Below, piece by piece: positions 24,430-38,400 of a stretch of DNA of 64,000 nucleotides. A program made the position numbers and the translations under genes. Below the pieces are notes generated by a model. The model searched no databases and had not been told where the DNA came from. It worked only from the letters and a program-made list of their open reading frames with translations. The stretch spans positions 62,001 to 126,000 of the forward strand of contig JAODTK010003488.1 in assembly GCA_026419785.1 (NCBI GenBank), given 5' to 3'. The stretch comes from Sclerodactyla briareus. Its lineage: Eukaryota > Echinodermata > Holothuroidea > Dendrochirotida > Sclerodactylidae. Positions within the stretch are counted from its first letter, which is position 1. Every line of letters starts with the position of its first letter.

Positions 24430-24830
24430 CCCACTGTGAACTGAATAGTTTCTTCGCCAGTGTATTCGTGAGCAAGACACTTCTTCCCCATTGCTACACT
24501 CTACGCAAGTGAGAATTGGGGACATGTGAGGATCCCTATATACCCCTGCGCTGGGATGTGGTTTTCATGAATCGGGGTAATTAAAATTCTTTAACGCGGC
24601 TTCGATTATTAATGGTTCTGTGGAAGGTATTGGTAATAAAGTTTTGTGGTACCTGTTCATTGCTGGAAAAAATAGAAGGGTGATGGGGTGGCCAGCCCAG
24701 ATTGGTTGTAATTGCAGAAGCAAATCATTTGGCATTAAGTGGGTGCATAGTCCCATGTGGGGTTAAGTATTCATAATTTTACAGATTGCCAAACCTGTTC
24801 TGTTTTGGTGTATTTGTGTGTGTGTGTGTG
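24430..24830. repeat. SINE-like / dispersed repeat segment with (TG)n
   Basis: The segment 'gtgagcaagacacttcttcccc..tgctacactctacgcaagtgagaa' (24467-24515) has the layout of a common invertebrate tRNA-SINE tail. The block starting agaagggtgatggggtggcc (24675-24800) recurs at about 44.5-44.8 kb. A (TG)n run lies at 24815-24832. Confidence 0.5.
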
Positions 24831-27800
24831 TGAAACTGTACATCATATTGAGGTCACAGACTGGTATGAATTGAAGTGGTTGTCATTTGGAAACCACCCG
24901 AGAGGATCAGAAGGACCCAGGGGTTTCTGACCGAATCTCCACCAAGTAGGCGTGCCCTGAGTTGACCCTCTCTCCTCCACAATAAGGGTTTGGTATTCAA
25001 CATTGATCAGTCCGGACCCCAAATATTCTGGCCGTGGACCTTAGAATAGCCTTGAGGCTGTCAATACATACAGTGTAGAGCATCGATTTCAAGACTGTGC
25101 CCCTGCTTTGGGCTTGTGTCGGCTTTGACTGCATCCCTCTTCTGGGCTGCATGTCTTTCTCCGTTCCGTTTGTCTGTCATGAATTATGACGTAGTTGCCA
25201 GCACCTAGCTACAACAATATGCCAGATCCCCTGCGGCTAGTAGGTAGGTGAACTGCGAACCTTATTGGTAACGGTACGTACATTGCTTATCAATTGCCAT
25301 AACAGGGGGTCCTGGTTCTGGCGCATTACATTTCTTTACCATTAGAGGCGACTGCTCAGACAGTACAGCTTAAGACTACGAAACAATTGATTATGAGTCT
25401 GGAACCCGTTGAAAGTTTGGAGTGCTTTTGGACCTTGTACCTTTGTTACCTTGGTTCCCCCCACTCTACCCACATGTAAATATGGACAACCTTGGGACTC
25501 GTGAATAATAGTGGATGACACCATATGGGTCGCAGCACACCCTTCGGAAAGATTCCCCCCAGTTACACTAGTTTGAATCCTGTAGAAAGTGAGCAGCTAG
25601 AGCTTTTTCGTACTCCATAATATTGAGTGAGCAGCGGCAATATCTGTATGGTGACTATTTCAAAGAGTCTCTGTAACCAAGACTCGCTGCTCCGAACTGA
25701 AGTGTTCGGGTCCGCTGTCAACGAAGGGTTTGCTCTTCCGAAGGTCTCAACTCTGGAATGAGGATCAGGGTTGGTACTCCAAACAACATTCCCGTTGTTC
25801 AGTTCGGAGTGCCGCCGACCCTTTGGAATAAATTTTAAATATATATTATAATAATGAATTAAATAATAGATAATGAGAGATAGATAATTTTATTCAGTCA
25901 AACGTATTAAAATACAATTGAAATTGGGTGATGGCGAGAAGCTGTATACAACATGAAACGATTTAAAGACAAAATAAATATATAGGAACAATAGCAGAGC
26001 AGGAGGATTTGAAGACCTAAAACTATAAAACGAACTAACAGTAATGTTTATATTAATGGCCTTAGAGTGCCACCCTGATGCTCAAATTGTTGTAGTTCCC
26101 TTTGGAACAAAACCCTCTGGAAGCGAACTCCTTGGAGAAGCACGGTTTTCGGGATTAATACCCTTTTCGAAAACGAACCCCGATCCCTCAATTCGGAGTA
26201 GGAACTTTTCACGGAGTAGCAACCTTTTGAACACCACTCTCGGATTTGGTGACCCTGATGCTGTGGTAAAGCAAACACAGGGAAGAAGGCCCTTCATAAT
26301 TAACGTTTGGAACCATGCAGTTGTACACACCCGAGCATTTCTTTCAATGGAAAGACACATTATAAGCAGTAAGCAACCCTATTCACTCATGTGCTTTATT
26401 ATTATCCCAGAATCCATTCCGATACCCAATAACAGGTAAATAACCTGCTCCACACACGGCTACAAATTCTGTGCTTCATTCTGATGATAGTGCGATGAAC
26501 CGTTACTACCCCCGCTGTTTCATGTGATTCTGTGGACCTCCAGATCTTTCAACTGCTGTGTTCTGAATCCCTAATTGAAATGATGTCAGGCGCTGCATTT
26601 GGGGCCACATCAATCCTGTCGTGCGCAGGTTTTTGATGTAGCATTCATCGTTTACCCCCTGTGCCCTCTTTAGATCGAGTAAGCATGCCTATCGTCCCGT
26701 GCCAAGAACACAATTCCTATCATCACTTCTCCTCTGTTTACGACTTTTCCTCCTTCCTTTCCCCCTTTCCGCAAGTGTTTGGGATTTTAATTAACACCCG
26801 ACACTGATTCACCCAGGCAGGCTGTGTCACTTTCCTTTATCAAAATTCCATTTACTTTTGGACCATTTTCCTGATACAGTAGGTGTGCAGATTATGTATC
26901 ATAGAACATTGCAGTGCCAGCCACAGTGGTTGGTGTGTTCCATGCTTCGAGTAAAATCAATTTGCAGGGGAGATGATGTCACATCCTAGGGAATCGTTCT
27001 TCTTTGCAAATATTCTAGGTGATGATTTTTTACATCGGGAATGACGTCTGTACACTTGCTTCAGCTGGAGGTATAGGAGAGAGCGAACTGTCAGCAATAT
27101 CATCTGGAACTAATTAGTGGGGTTAACAAGACATGTGCAGGTGGGGAAACCGCCCGAAGTGGTGTACCCCTGTGTGCCACCCTCGACCAGCTGACCAGGT
27201 GCCCACTGAACCACACTTGCAATACTATGCTTGCGTACGGTTGATGGGTGAGCATTATATGAGTAATTCATGAAGAAAATATGAATATCGAGGGTATATT
27301 AAAACCAGACATGTGCAGTCGGTAAACCTCGTTGGGTTTACTCACAGAACCTGTGGGACCTCATTTAGAAGAAGCACATAGGTATGTTCACTTGACCTCC
27401 GTGACTTTGAAATGACCACCTGTTGTTTAGAACTAAGTAGTCCACATTCTGAATTTTCTTGAATTATTACGAGGAAAAAATTGCATTAAACTATGCCAAA
27501 AATCAGCTCCCTGTGGCCTGTGAAATAAGCCTCCAGCAGACATTACAGATAATCGGCTAAGGTGTTTTGTTAAAAAAAAAAAAAAAGAGATATTGACACA
27601 GTTTCGGTGCGGCGGAGAGACCCTGGCGGTTGGGGGCAGCAAGCAGCACTGCCCCAAAACCAGATATCCCTGAAACATCACAATGTTGTGTGGATATCTT
27701 AAACACGCTCTTGTAGCTTGATGTGGCAGCTGATACATCAGTGTAAACCCGCCCAGATGTGTATTTGGCCCTGCTGGGACTACACTACCACCCCAGCCTC

Positions 27801-28470
27801 GCAGTAGGCCGTGACAGATGATGTATGTATGGACCCCCCTGCAGCTGCACCAATAGTATTTGGGTCAATGATTGATTGTCGGCCAGTGTGCCGGTAAGGT
27901 ACAAGGTTAATATCAGAATACAACACTCCCGAATTGTTTCCCGACGCCGTGCCTCTTTGCACAAAAGTTGGTATTCGAGACTGCTATTGTGGGGGGAAGT
28001 TCTCAAATAACGCTATTGTTTACTCTCTCATGTGTCAACTCACACAGATTTGTTCACCTTCCGTCTGACGTTTTTTTTTCCCGTACAGCACGACGCTTTT
28101 TTTTCTGTATGGCTTTGTGGAGATATGAGCAAGGAGCTCTAGCGTTTAGGAGTCTGCTTGATTAAACGTATTAATGCGGCGGCGTTGGGGGCTGTTTTCT
28201 ACTGATTTCTGTGTTAGACATGCTCGTCTGTGTCTTTGGTGGATGTTAATCCAATTAAATAGTTTTCCAGTTGTATGAGGAAGTTAGTTTAAGCAATAAC
28301 GACTCGAGTCAGGCGATTATTTGCACATTAATATATTTAACCAATATTCGTCACCAGAAAAGCACCTATAGCTGTGTACAATTCAGTCTATTCGCAGCAT
28401 TGCATAGTCCACCCCATTTTCTCCCTTAGCGAGATTCCATTCGAAAACCACAGAATGTTGTAGGGGTAAT
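24831..28470. other. Intronic sequence without recognised exon; TTCGGAGT-rich segment
   Basis: Between about 25540-25830 and 26085-26235 the short motifs ttcggagt, ccctttggaa and cttttcgaaa recur in both orientations, suggesting a decayed inverted-repeat element around 25.5-26.3 kb. The 131-residue open frame at 26044 lies on that repeat. An A run is at 27569-27583. Confidence 0.4.
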
Positions 28471-29640
28471 TGGCGTGTTTGAACATGATTTGATTGGATT
28501 TTAGACATGAAAGTCATTCAACTAAGCAGGGTATTTAGCCTATTTTATGTGAACCATCATTCTCTTTAAGATTCAGCAAGAGTTCCGAGTACAAAACTGA
28601 TTAGAGTTTACAACATGAAATATGCTTTCTAGAATTATTCAGTGATTTGCATAATTTAGTGAAACTATTTTTTGTAGAGCCATTGTGATGCCAAGGGAAT
28701 TTATTATCCTTCTGATATATCTATCCAATCTGTACAACTTTGGTTTTGGGCCACAGGCCACAATGTCATGCTTTTGATAAATTGCGACCAGACTTGGTCA
28801 CAATAGTTATGACTGATCACAATGGGGCCACAATGGGCCAATGAGGGAAACCAACTGAAAAACGTACTCTAAATTTTGTTGTAAAGTGCTGATGTTCGGT
28901 CATAGTGATGGTCTAACATCTGTTCTTTCAGGTTGTTCAGGAATTTTTTATCCAAGGTCCACTTGGGCCCTGAGGGGCAATTTATGGAAATTTCACACCA
29001 TGGCAACTTGAAATGATATTCTGCCACAAGTTTCAATCCATTTTCTTCAAAGTTACACGTAATGGTCTTTTGAGAGAGGGCCCTGGGGGGTTGGAATTAT
29101 GATACCATGATGCATAACAGTGTATTTCATGATAGTCGGTACCTACAAATTGGATAGGAATTGGAAAAAAAAGGTCATTATAGGGTGTTGGTAGGTGGTG
29201 GTAGGGTAGTTTAGGCAATTTATGTTCAATTGTAAAATATATGCAAACTGAATGTTTCCGGCCTTAAATTCTCAGCTCAATGGATCTTAACCACACTTGG
29301 TCACAGTGTTCATGACCAATGGGTCATCATTGACACCTGAAGGTCAAGGTCACAAGGCCATGTTCACAAGGGGTACAATGAGCCCATAAATGTGGGAAAT
29401 GCAAAATGTTAGTTCTTCCTGCAGATCAGGTCAGATTGCCATGATATGTGAACCATATACATCACTGACTAGTACTAATTATGGTCCCACAGGGAATTGT
29501 AAGTGGAAGGTCATCAAAAGGGGGCGGGTGGTTCTAGGCAAATTTTGTCACAAAATGTAAATAATGTGTAATTTGCATGTTTTTGGGCACGTTAAAATGC
29601 CGGATGGAGGATGAGTTGGAAATAAGATCCATTGATTGCT
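28470..29640. repeat. Diverged dispersed repeat, shared with 61.7-63.5 kb
   Basis: The blocks 'gtctaacatctgttctttcagg', 'ttcaggaattttttatccaaggtccac', 'aaatttcacaccatggcaacttgaaatg' and 'tcaatccattttcttcaaagtt' have recognisable counterparts in the same order at 61.83-62.0 kb. The first ~90 bp (28470-28560) instead resembles the segment near 38.53-38.60 kb (gatttgattggattttag). Confidence 0.6.
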
Positions 29641-31440
29641 TGAGTGACTATCGTTGACCACCCAAAGTCAAGGTTGAAGGTTCTTGAAGGAGCCAAAGGG
29701 CATTGTGTAAAAACTATTGTCCCCTCTCACAATAAAGTTGTGAATGAGGCTTGCTCAGTGTCATCAAAGATCAGGATAATTGAAATCAATGCAACAACTC
29801 CAATAACACTAATAATAAAAACTTTAATAAATAATAATAACACTTAAATTTCACTATATTGGAAATTTGTCCGGTTTGAGCTACTGAACCAATTGGTTCT
29901 CTATGTCTCCTTCTGAAAGGGAAAAACATTGTATATTCCCATCATTCAGTCCCAATGATTAGCCTTTATATGTAAAGCAATTAATGTAATGCTTCTGCAA
30001 GTTTTTTTATCTACGAACTAGATAAATCTCTCTCTCGAACGCGAATGGTTGAAACGTGACTATTATAATAACTGAATACTTCATCAAAATCACAAAACAG
30101 ACGAGACTAGCAGTTTTGAGTAACTGCTTGTTATGGCACGGTGACAGGGAATGCAAACAATGAAGGGGAAAGGTACGGGGGTAGAGGTGTCATTTACTCT
30201 GGAAATTAATACGGGGAGAAGAATGGATGGTTTCTTATATTCTTATATCTTAAATACTGCCATCCCCCATTACGAGAATTCCTACTAAAATCTCATAAGT
30301 TATTCAAAAGTCTGAAATGGACTAGCCTGGTAGCAGATCCAGTTGTATCAATTTTGTGGTGATCACTTAGTTGGCTCTTGTCGGTTCAAACTGGAAATGG
30401 TCACTTGATTGTGATACTAACTTGTGGGCTGGGCATATTAGGGACGGCAACGTATGATGTAATGTTTGACCTACTGTGCACGCTGGTTTGAGACGGTTCT
30501 TGGTCTCAAAACTATGCATGGCAGTTGGATCCTGTGGGTGACAAGGATCAGGCCTTCTCAACTATCGTAAAATTTTCATATTGAGATAAAAATTAAACAA
30601 GCGGGGAGCCTTACATAATGGAGGCATTCCACTATCGAACTGGACATGCTCTGTAGTATCACGGTTTAGTTCCTGGTGACCTAAGGGGTACGATTCGCCC
30701 AATTTGCTGTATGCTCGGTGCCAACCTATGGTGGCACTCCACTTAGAGATGACCACATCGTGAGTGGCACTTAGCTGAATATAGTTGAGCTGGCCTGATT
30801 GCTCAGACCTTCAGGTTACCATACGGACAAGGTCGCTTGTCCAGTCGCCCTCAGGTGCTGAGCTCAATGATCTGCATTTCAGTGCACTCCCTGATCCAAC
30901 CCCCACGCTGTTGAATGTGTCTAAATCAGAGAGTATCTACTCTGTTAGATTGGCTAGTAACACCAGTGCATTTTAATCATTAAGTCATAAATGCGTCAGC
31001 CTTGTTGTCCTCTGGTTCCGAATCACCGACAGTAAACATGTTGTCAGATTATTTAGGGTTGAAAAAGGCAAGCTGGGACAAAGAGTTGGATGTACAAATA
31101 AAATGTCTAATTGTGTAAGTTACTTTCACATTATACACAAATGGTAATGAATGCCGGTGTTTATTCCCTGCTGTGGTGTGTGATTAAAAAAAATATTTGA
31201 GTGTTCACACAAAAGCGATAAAAGCCAATGATAACAGCTGCCTGGAGCAGCTGGGAGGTTGTGTGTGGGTGATAAACTTTATCGCTATAGTGCGACCAGC
31301 GCCTTTATATACCAATATGGTGTATTGAAAAAATGGCCACGCTGTTGATTTTTTCGACCACGTATTTGTCAATAACTAGAATGTTGTCAAGGCGGATAGG
31401 CTATTGACCACCAAAGTGTTTATCTCCCCGCCACAGGAAC
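29641..31440. other. No recognisable feature
   Basis: Intronic AT-rich sequence. Open frames are short and unsupported, and no repeat relationship was noted. Confidence 0.4.
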
Positions 31441-31554
31441 GGGCCTTTGTGGACCGCGTTCAGAGGACAGCACATTAAATTATGTCCAGTTGACTCCAGT
31501 GACTGGGAAATGCCTTACCTGTTTGTTCTGAGTCCAAATGTAGGCCACAGCAGT

Positions 31555-31670
31555 TATGTGACCATAATGAGCGCTGGTACAATCTCGCATTTGTCCTTGG
31601 CTGGCATAGTTGTCAGAAAGCGTCAAGGAATCACTAAGCCTTTTGGCCTCCGGGTTGTATGACCGCCTTG
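31555..31670. repeat. 3' fragment of the 2.4-3.7 kb array unit
   Basis: The segment 'gctggtacaatctcgcatttgtccttggctggcatagttgtcagaaagcgtcaaggaatcac' aligns block for block with 49.05-49.12 kb (gctggtataatctccattgtcc, ggctatagatgtcagaac, gtcaaggaatcac). Confidence 0.55.
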
Positions 31671-32270
31671 AACAAAGGACTTACAATGTATGAGGGTGGT
31701 AAGGGATGGCATCATACAATTGTCAACTGCATTGGAAAACCTATGGACATCTAATTCATCTATTACTCGTACCAATACTTAACCCATTATTGTTTAACTG
31801 GTAAATCATTGGACTTTTCTCCCAAAGTAAATTGTCAGAGAAATAAGGTCATCACAAAACTTCCGTTTTCATTGGATTTGAGGAAAAGGTTGCCCTTGCC
31901 CACAAGTTGTTCACGTTGCTTAGATGGGCGTCTCATTTTCATTCTGCGTAGTCAATTGGACGTCTGATACAGCCCCTTCAGGCCTGAAGAGAGTGTACAC
32001 TTATCTATAATGGAAGGTAATTAGGTAACAACACAGAAGTAGGTTATCAAATTGTATTTGCATCAACGGGCCCACATAATTTGAACCGGCAGGCACTCAA
32101 TCAGATGGATCTCTGGAAAAGGATTCTAGTAGGAAAGGTTGCAATTTTGAGAGGAAAGAAATGCTTTGTCAATGAACATTCGGAAAAAATATGAAGAAAA
32201 ACCAAAACATTCGAGACAGCCTGCTGTGAAAACAGGCGTTTGACATGCTCCTTCACATCAGTTTGATTTA

Positions 32271-32996
32271 TTATATCCCCGCCAAACACTGTAAGTGTTC
32301 GGGGACGGGGATATTATGGTGTGGGGTTGTAGCGCCGTCTCCGCGCCGCCGCCTCCGGAACATTTAGGCGTTAGCGCAATATAACTCTTTACTGCTTTAT
32401 CCGATCGATCTGAAACTTGGTACACATGTCCGTCCTAGCAAAATCTTTTGATGAGTGCTCGAAAGTGGGTGTCACTGCATGTTTGCTGCATGCCCATATT
32501 TTGCAGGTTTTGAACGAAAAAACAGAGGTGGTCCGAATTACATGAAACTTGGTGGGCCCCGGTGGGGACGAAAAATGGGTCCTGAAAAAACATGACGTTG
32601 ATTCAAGGTCCCGGAGGTAAAATTGTCGTGTTTTTTTTCTCGATAATACAGAGTTAGTCTGATTTACATTGAAACTTGATGAGTGGGGACAAAAGAATAA
32701 AAAATTGAGTGACCCGGAAAAACCTGACGGAATTTTATTTTAAGGTCCACCAGAGGTCAAATTTGCGGTTTATCGAGATTTTTCCTCAAACTGTCAAGAA
32801 TCAATGAAATTGGAGTCTTGGAGAATGTGAACTACAGTTGGTATTGCACATCAGTTAGGGCATTCAAATCACCATTCAAGGATTCAAATGGATATAAATT
32901 CAATGGGCTTTCCTTTAACCAAGGGTAAACAAAGGCCATTTCTGCGGGGATATACATGTTGGCGGTTTACCCGACGTCACCATGTCTAGTTATTGT
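32271..32996 (+). repeat. TATATCCCCGCC repeat, copy B
   Basis: Starts tatatccccgccaaacactg, then gccgtctccgcgccgccgcc, ttaggcgttagcgcaat, tccgatcgatctgaaacttgg and acacatgtccgtcc. It ends ggggatatacatgttggcgg then catgtctag. Family unit about 725 bp. No protein-coding frame is apparent. Confidence 0.75.
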
Positions 32997-33055
32997 CAGG
33001 ATGATGGGTAATACCATACCGTGGTTTGCTAAACCAAATGCATTGTAGGGTTCAT

Positions 33056-33712
33056 TATAATCCCGCGGACACTGTAAGGACAGGGGATATATGGTGTGGG
33101 TGTGTAGGCACCGGCCGCTGTTCCCAGGCACGCCGCCGGAAACTTTAGGCCGTTAGGCGCAATAACTCTTTAACGCTTATCCGATTGATCTGACTTGGTA
33201 CACATGTCCATCCCCCTAGTGAAATCTCGGATGAGTGCGAAGTGGGCATCGCTGCAATGCGGGGACAGCTAAGTTGCATAATTTATGCAAAATTTTAGGT
33301 TAGTTCGGATTTGAACATATTGAGTGGGTAGGGGCACGATAGTTCTCCCCAAAAGATGTGGAGGTCATTTCAAGTAGGGAAGGTCAACATTGTTTGGGAT
33401 GGACTTTATGCGATTTTCCAACTTTGCAGTTTGAACGAAACTTTGGGGGTAGGGAATAAGTGATCCCAAAAAATGTGGGGGTCATTTCAAGGTCATCAAG
33501 AGGTCAAATTTGCCTAAATCATGTGCCTATTAACTTTCATGGATTATAACAAAAATTGGTGGATAAAGTTTATCTGGTTTTTCTGACCCAAATGGGGGTC
33601 TGTATAGGGGTTGTTAGATACTTCTTCCCAAATATTTGCTCAAAAGAGGGGATATACACCGTGGGCAGTTTATTGCCTTACACATGTCTAGGTTTGGCTT
33701 ATGGCTTTGTCA
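33056..33712 (+). repeat. TATATCCCCGCC repeat, copy C
   Basis: Begins ttataatcccgcggacactg and ends ggggatatacaccgtgggca then acacatgtctag, with the same internal order as copy B 60 bp upstream. The two form a head-to-tail pair. Confidence 0.75.
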
Positions 33713-35070
33713 CTGTCTAAGTATGGGAGAAGCGACTATGAGCGACACGTATTGAAACGGCGTTCAACATTTAAAAAACAAAGGGATATCCTTATTCTTA
33801 ATAGAACTTGCATTCCTATTTAGTTTCTGTGAGTCTTTTGGTGAAGCCAATTTGGTCAAAATACCCACCGAAACAGTCTTCAAATGTTTAACACAATGGT
33901 CGGCCTCTCGTTTAGTCTAGCTGTGTACATCAACGTTGACTGTGATATCACACCTTCCTTCTTTCCAATTTTATTGTGATGATACCATTGTTCCATCAAC
34001 AAATTCATTTTCATTCCATTTCCATTGAACCTACTGTTAGTGGAAGAATCTCTTATTTTCAAATTCTTTGGAAAGGAGGCTAATATTCCGGAACCTCTTC
34101 AAACCCATTCGGAGTAGGCATATTCTTTATCTTTATTGTCACCCAGAACAACCTTACAATTGTACATCCTCAACCTCAAGTTTGTGTGCATTCTGGTATA
34201 AACGATTGCAACTGAGAATTGATAATTTGTACAAAGCTAATTCCGGCAGCCAATATGTCCGCCATTGTATTTCTTCTAAAGCCACCCCCCCCCCATCAGC
34301 CCCCCGTTGATTTTTCCGAGAACAACTTGCAACCTAGCCATGCCAATTACCTAGTAACCTATCGTACAGAGGATAGCTTGAACGAACCCCTGCTTCCCAT
34401 CCCCCCCTTTCAATGTGTAGTTAGGCAGCATGATATAATACAACATAGAGTTTGGGGGGAGGGGTGTCAGAACTATTTTGTGCGTGCTTTCCACTGTTGT
34501 TCTCAGCTGACAAGATTGAAGCTCTACCGTGAATACACAACGATACGACGAGTAGCTTCTAACCAATTGACTGCATACTGCCCCCGCCAAAAAATGCCTG
34601 TTTGCATGGACTCCGAGGAAGACACCAGCCTGAATCTTGTTTCGAACGTGATAGAATCATTGCTAAAGCTGTTATGTGGACTATCTGAACCACATCCTTC
34701 ATTCATGGAAATTAACGTAGGCCTACTCGATTGTAGGACTACGCGAATCCCAACATCAGTTATCACGAATTGACGAATGCTTTGAACAAATCAGCATTGA
34801 TTACGATGTCGATCACGCCTTCTCCAGCAGCAGACACGCGAGTTCACATATCAACATTTTATGTAGTTGTTCATACAGTTGTTGTGATGACCTTGGCCAC
34901 GAGGTTGACTGCATATTGATAATTATGTTACTCTAAATAGCGCCCCCTTTGATTTTTTTTTTTTGCAAGTACACTGGACGAGATTCCCAAATTATTTGCT
35001 CTGCCAGTCCAGAAGATGGAGCTATGTTCACTGTTGGGTATAAAGCATGTTAATATTTGGCTCATAAGTA
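33713..35070. other. No supported gene; one 184-residue open frame at 34219-34773
   Basis: The frame on + at 34219 encodes a Pro run from a poly-C tract and no recognisable domain, with a minus-strand open frame overlapping much of it. I see no splice or promoter evidence. A motif 'aaatagcgccccctttg' near 34933 recurs near 50617. Confidence 0.3.
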
Positions 35071-35073
35071 TGT

Positions 35074-35447
35074 TATAAAGATGAGTCCAGCCCAAAAATA
35101 TTTAAAGTCATATGATTGTAGCATGAAAATCATGCGATCAAACTTGTTCATGTTCATAGCATGTTCGGTTATAAAGTTACAATTCTTTGCAAATTGATAA
35201 TTTCATATCTACCAATTTTGAAGAAAGGGCTAACTTCTGTCTCAACCTTTCCTTTATAATTGATAAAATAAAAAGTTGCAAGTTGCACAAATCACCAAAA
35301 TTATTATGAAATTGAGGAAGGAAGCCCATATATTCCCAAGCGAACATGCTGTAAACCTGGAACACAGTGATATTGAACGATGTTTTATTCTCTTTACCAT
35401 TTTAACATCAAAAGAGTATTAATTGGGCTTGACTTTGCCTTTAATAG
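35074..35447. mobile_element. MITE-like element, diverged relative of the one at 36528
   Basis: The order gtccagcccaaaaatatttaaa, gtcatatgattg, aaaatcatgcgatcaaac, ttcatagcatgttcgg, 'aacctggaacac', 'ttttattctctt' and 'ttgggcttgactttgccttta' matches the element at 36.53-36.91 kb in the same orientation. The termini are eroded. Confidence 0.6.
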
Positions 35448-36527
35448 GAGATATAATTTGTCGCTGTTTTGTTTACCATCATTAATTCAGTTATTTGAAG
35501 AACAATGGGATTATTCATGCAATCAAGTCCTATCCCTCCTGTGGCACTCCCTGTTCTCTTTACCGCTTCAAGAAGCATTGAGCCAAATTGATTGCTGAAC
35601 AGGAGAGAGGACTGGTAGAGAGAAGTGTTATTTACATTAGCCTACTGGCCAGCAGAGCAATTCTGGAAAGTTCTCATGGAAGTTCTCAGGATGTGTGGTG
35701 ATTCATCTTCGACTTTCAATCAGGCCACTGCTAAGCAAGGCCTTCAGGGGAATATTCAGCATTAGATACGGTTGCTTTTAACTCTGTGGAGAACCTTTCA
35801 GTGGTGAATATTTCACCCGAAACCTGTCCTCGAGAATTCTGTTCTTATTCCACATAAGGGCACGTGGATAATGCACTCTCATGAAGCTTGCTCCCCAGAC
35901 AAAAACTTTCATTGCCAAAGGTATACTCTTGTCTTCATGAGCTACCTGTATGACACAACCCCCCCCCCCCCCTTCCTATGCAGCGGGTGGATCCAGGAGT
36001 TGCCTGGGCAGGATGGAGAAAGGAGATTAGGAGATGCAATCAATATTCCATCTCTGTTCAGGAATTGCCTTGCACCCAGGTAATAATTCCCAAATTATCC
36101 TAGAGGAGGCCTCCCAGGGACCCCACTCCCTCCCCTGCTGCTAAGGCTTCAGGCCTGCGGGTTAGGTTCCGACCTTCATCACTCAAAGGATGCTTGGGAC
36201 AATCCTAACTACGAAGCGGAGTTGCAGGCTATCCCAAAGTGTTAGCTTCCATGTTTGGGTAATAACTGTCAGTTGGGGAGGGTGAGGCATTTCCGCCTGA
36301 TGTATGTCTTGAAGACGGGAGTGGCATGATGGGGGAGAGAGTTGCTCTCCTGAGAGGAAGGAACTATGTAACATGGGGGCGCAGAGATGTATGAACAGAG
36401 CGTCTCAGCGACTGTCGAGTACCCTCTTAATGTCCAGCTCGTATTCATTAGAGTTACATGTGTAGCCATCCGCCTGCTGGAAATGCGTCGACGAAGTGCA
36501 AGCATTGTCAGAAGGTGATAGGTGAGT

Positions 36528-36913
36528 GTTAAAGGACAATTCCAGCCAAAATATATTTAAATGTCATCTGATGTCATTGAAAATCATGCCAATCAAACTT
36601 TGTTTAGTTCATAGCAGGTTCGGTATTTATAAAAGTCCGAAATTTTAAAGATTATTAACAAATAAATCACTTGTAAGTTGGCAATTTTGCAAATTGGGCA
36701 AAATTTGATGACGTCAAATACCCCATTTTAGAGAAAATGTTAAGAAAATATGTCTTGTTCCCTATGAGTGGTAGATATGACAAATTTTATGAAATTTGTG
36801 GAAGCATATTTCGCACGACATGCTATGAACCTGGAACAAAGTGGTATGTGGATGATTTTTTATTCTATTCAACACCAAGAAGAGTAGTAATTTGGATGGA
36901 ATTTCCCTTTAAC
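36528..36913. mobile_element. MITE, 386 bp, TTAA-bordered with ~18-bp inverted termini
   Basis: The left end is gttaaaggacaattccagcc; the right end, on the other strand, is gttaaagggaaattccatcc. If TTAA (36529-36532 and 36909-36912) is read as the target, the borders look piggyBac-like. The alternative is that TTAA is part of the inverted terminus of another superfamily. Only short open frames lie inside. Confidence 0.7.
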
Positions 36914-38400
36914 GACGGACACATCAACCTGAATGTCATGTAGTATGTCTTCCAAGATCTTTTAATACACAACAAGTCCTCATGTTTGGTCACCTCTCAA
37001 AGAGACAAGTTCTGTGCCTTATACGACAGGAGTGGTCCTTAATACTCTCCTGTTCCTCATCTTTGAGTATTCTGAGGTGTTGTTCTTGTTTCAGCTTATT
37101 TCGTCACTTTCGTTCTGTTCGGCGCTTTTATATTGTGGATATAATGCTTTATGGATATCATTTGTATGTAGCATTGTTCGTTGTAGAGCGCCATTAATGA
37201 CAATAATTATGTGGACTCTATATATTTAGCGCCTTTCGACCGAAGTGATCAAAGCACTCTTCAGATATTTCCCTGACCATAGCACCTGATACGAGCTCCC
37301 GCCAATCCAGAGAGCGACATGGTGATTAACCAAAAGTCCAATACCTTTACCCAAAATGACTAACTTGCCAATACCAAAGCAGCACTGCACCATTAAAGGT
37401 GAAGCCCACCATTACAAAAGGTCCCCCTCCCCCCCCCTCCTCGTAGATAGAACATGAACATCCCCGCACTGGCCGCCAGCACTGGCAACACACGCTCCAA
37501 CTGAACCCCCCCCCCCTCAACTTCGAGTGCAGTGAAGGTATAAGTTACTAATCATACATGGTCAATGGGCTTTAGGCTCACAATTTCTGATAAGTCTGAG
37601 CTCAAGCGACTGAGCCAATCCGCACTCAATAGAGTTGCTTTTACTATTAATTACAGGTGGGTATATAGGGATTTTACATTCTACATGTACAAACTCCTGC
37701 AGACGAGGGGTGTAAACGTTGGCGAAGAGAAAATTGTTTTTCTCTTCATGGATGTATATTGCTGCGTGACTTCTCACTTCTAAAGTTGACATACAGCCTG
37801 GTGTCATGCCTTCCTTGTAAGCAACAAAGCTACCCATACTGTAGAGATCTATTGTATTGACTGATATAAAAAACCAAATTAAAAAAAAATCTGTATTGGC
37901 AAGTGATAGTATTAGGTCCAAAATTCATAATTTTGTGGAATTGGTCTCTGAGGGCGAAACAAAAGACAGGTTAGGGCGGTTGGCCCTTCTTTGAAAATTT
38001 GTGGACTGATCACTATTCTCGTCAAAGTAGAAATGATTTGAGAGTGACTGTAATTTGACTGAAGTTTTCTTGTAGATCAATATGATTCATTATTTTCATA
38101 TCTTTAGGCTTATTTCTTGGAATATTTCAAAGGCTGAATGAAATCTAATCAGTGATGCAATATGGAAAACATGTGTTGTATGAGATGACACAAATTGAAA
38201 AGCCCACCATGTTCAGATGTATTTATACAACGGTTAGCAGTCATAAATAGCAAGTGGGGTGCATGGTCTTTATGAAGGTCTAGGGTTTCAGACCCCTTAA
38301 TTCTAATCTCCCCCCCGCCAATTCTAAACCCCCCCCCTCCTTCAGATTTTTGTCTTTATTTTGTGGCCTGGCCTGAATTGAAATTCAGGAAGAGATTAGT
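36914..38400. other. No gene recognised
   Basis: C runs at 37430-37438, 37507-37515 and 38332. Open frames around 37.56-37.92 kb overlap on both strands without a recognisable motif. Confidence 0.4.

Noticed and set aside
26044-26439. 131-residue open frame as a gene
   Set aside because: Overlies recurring TTCGGAGT/CTTTTCGAA phrases of a decayed repeat.
34219-34773. 184-residue + strand open frame
   Set aside because: Contains a proline run encoded by a C homopolymer, no recognised motif, overlapping frame on the other strand, no splice or start context.
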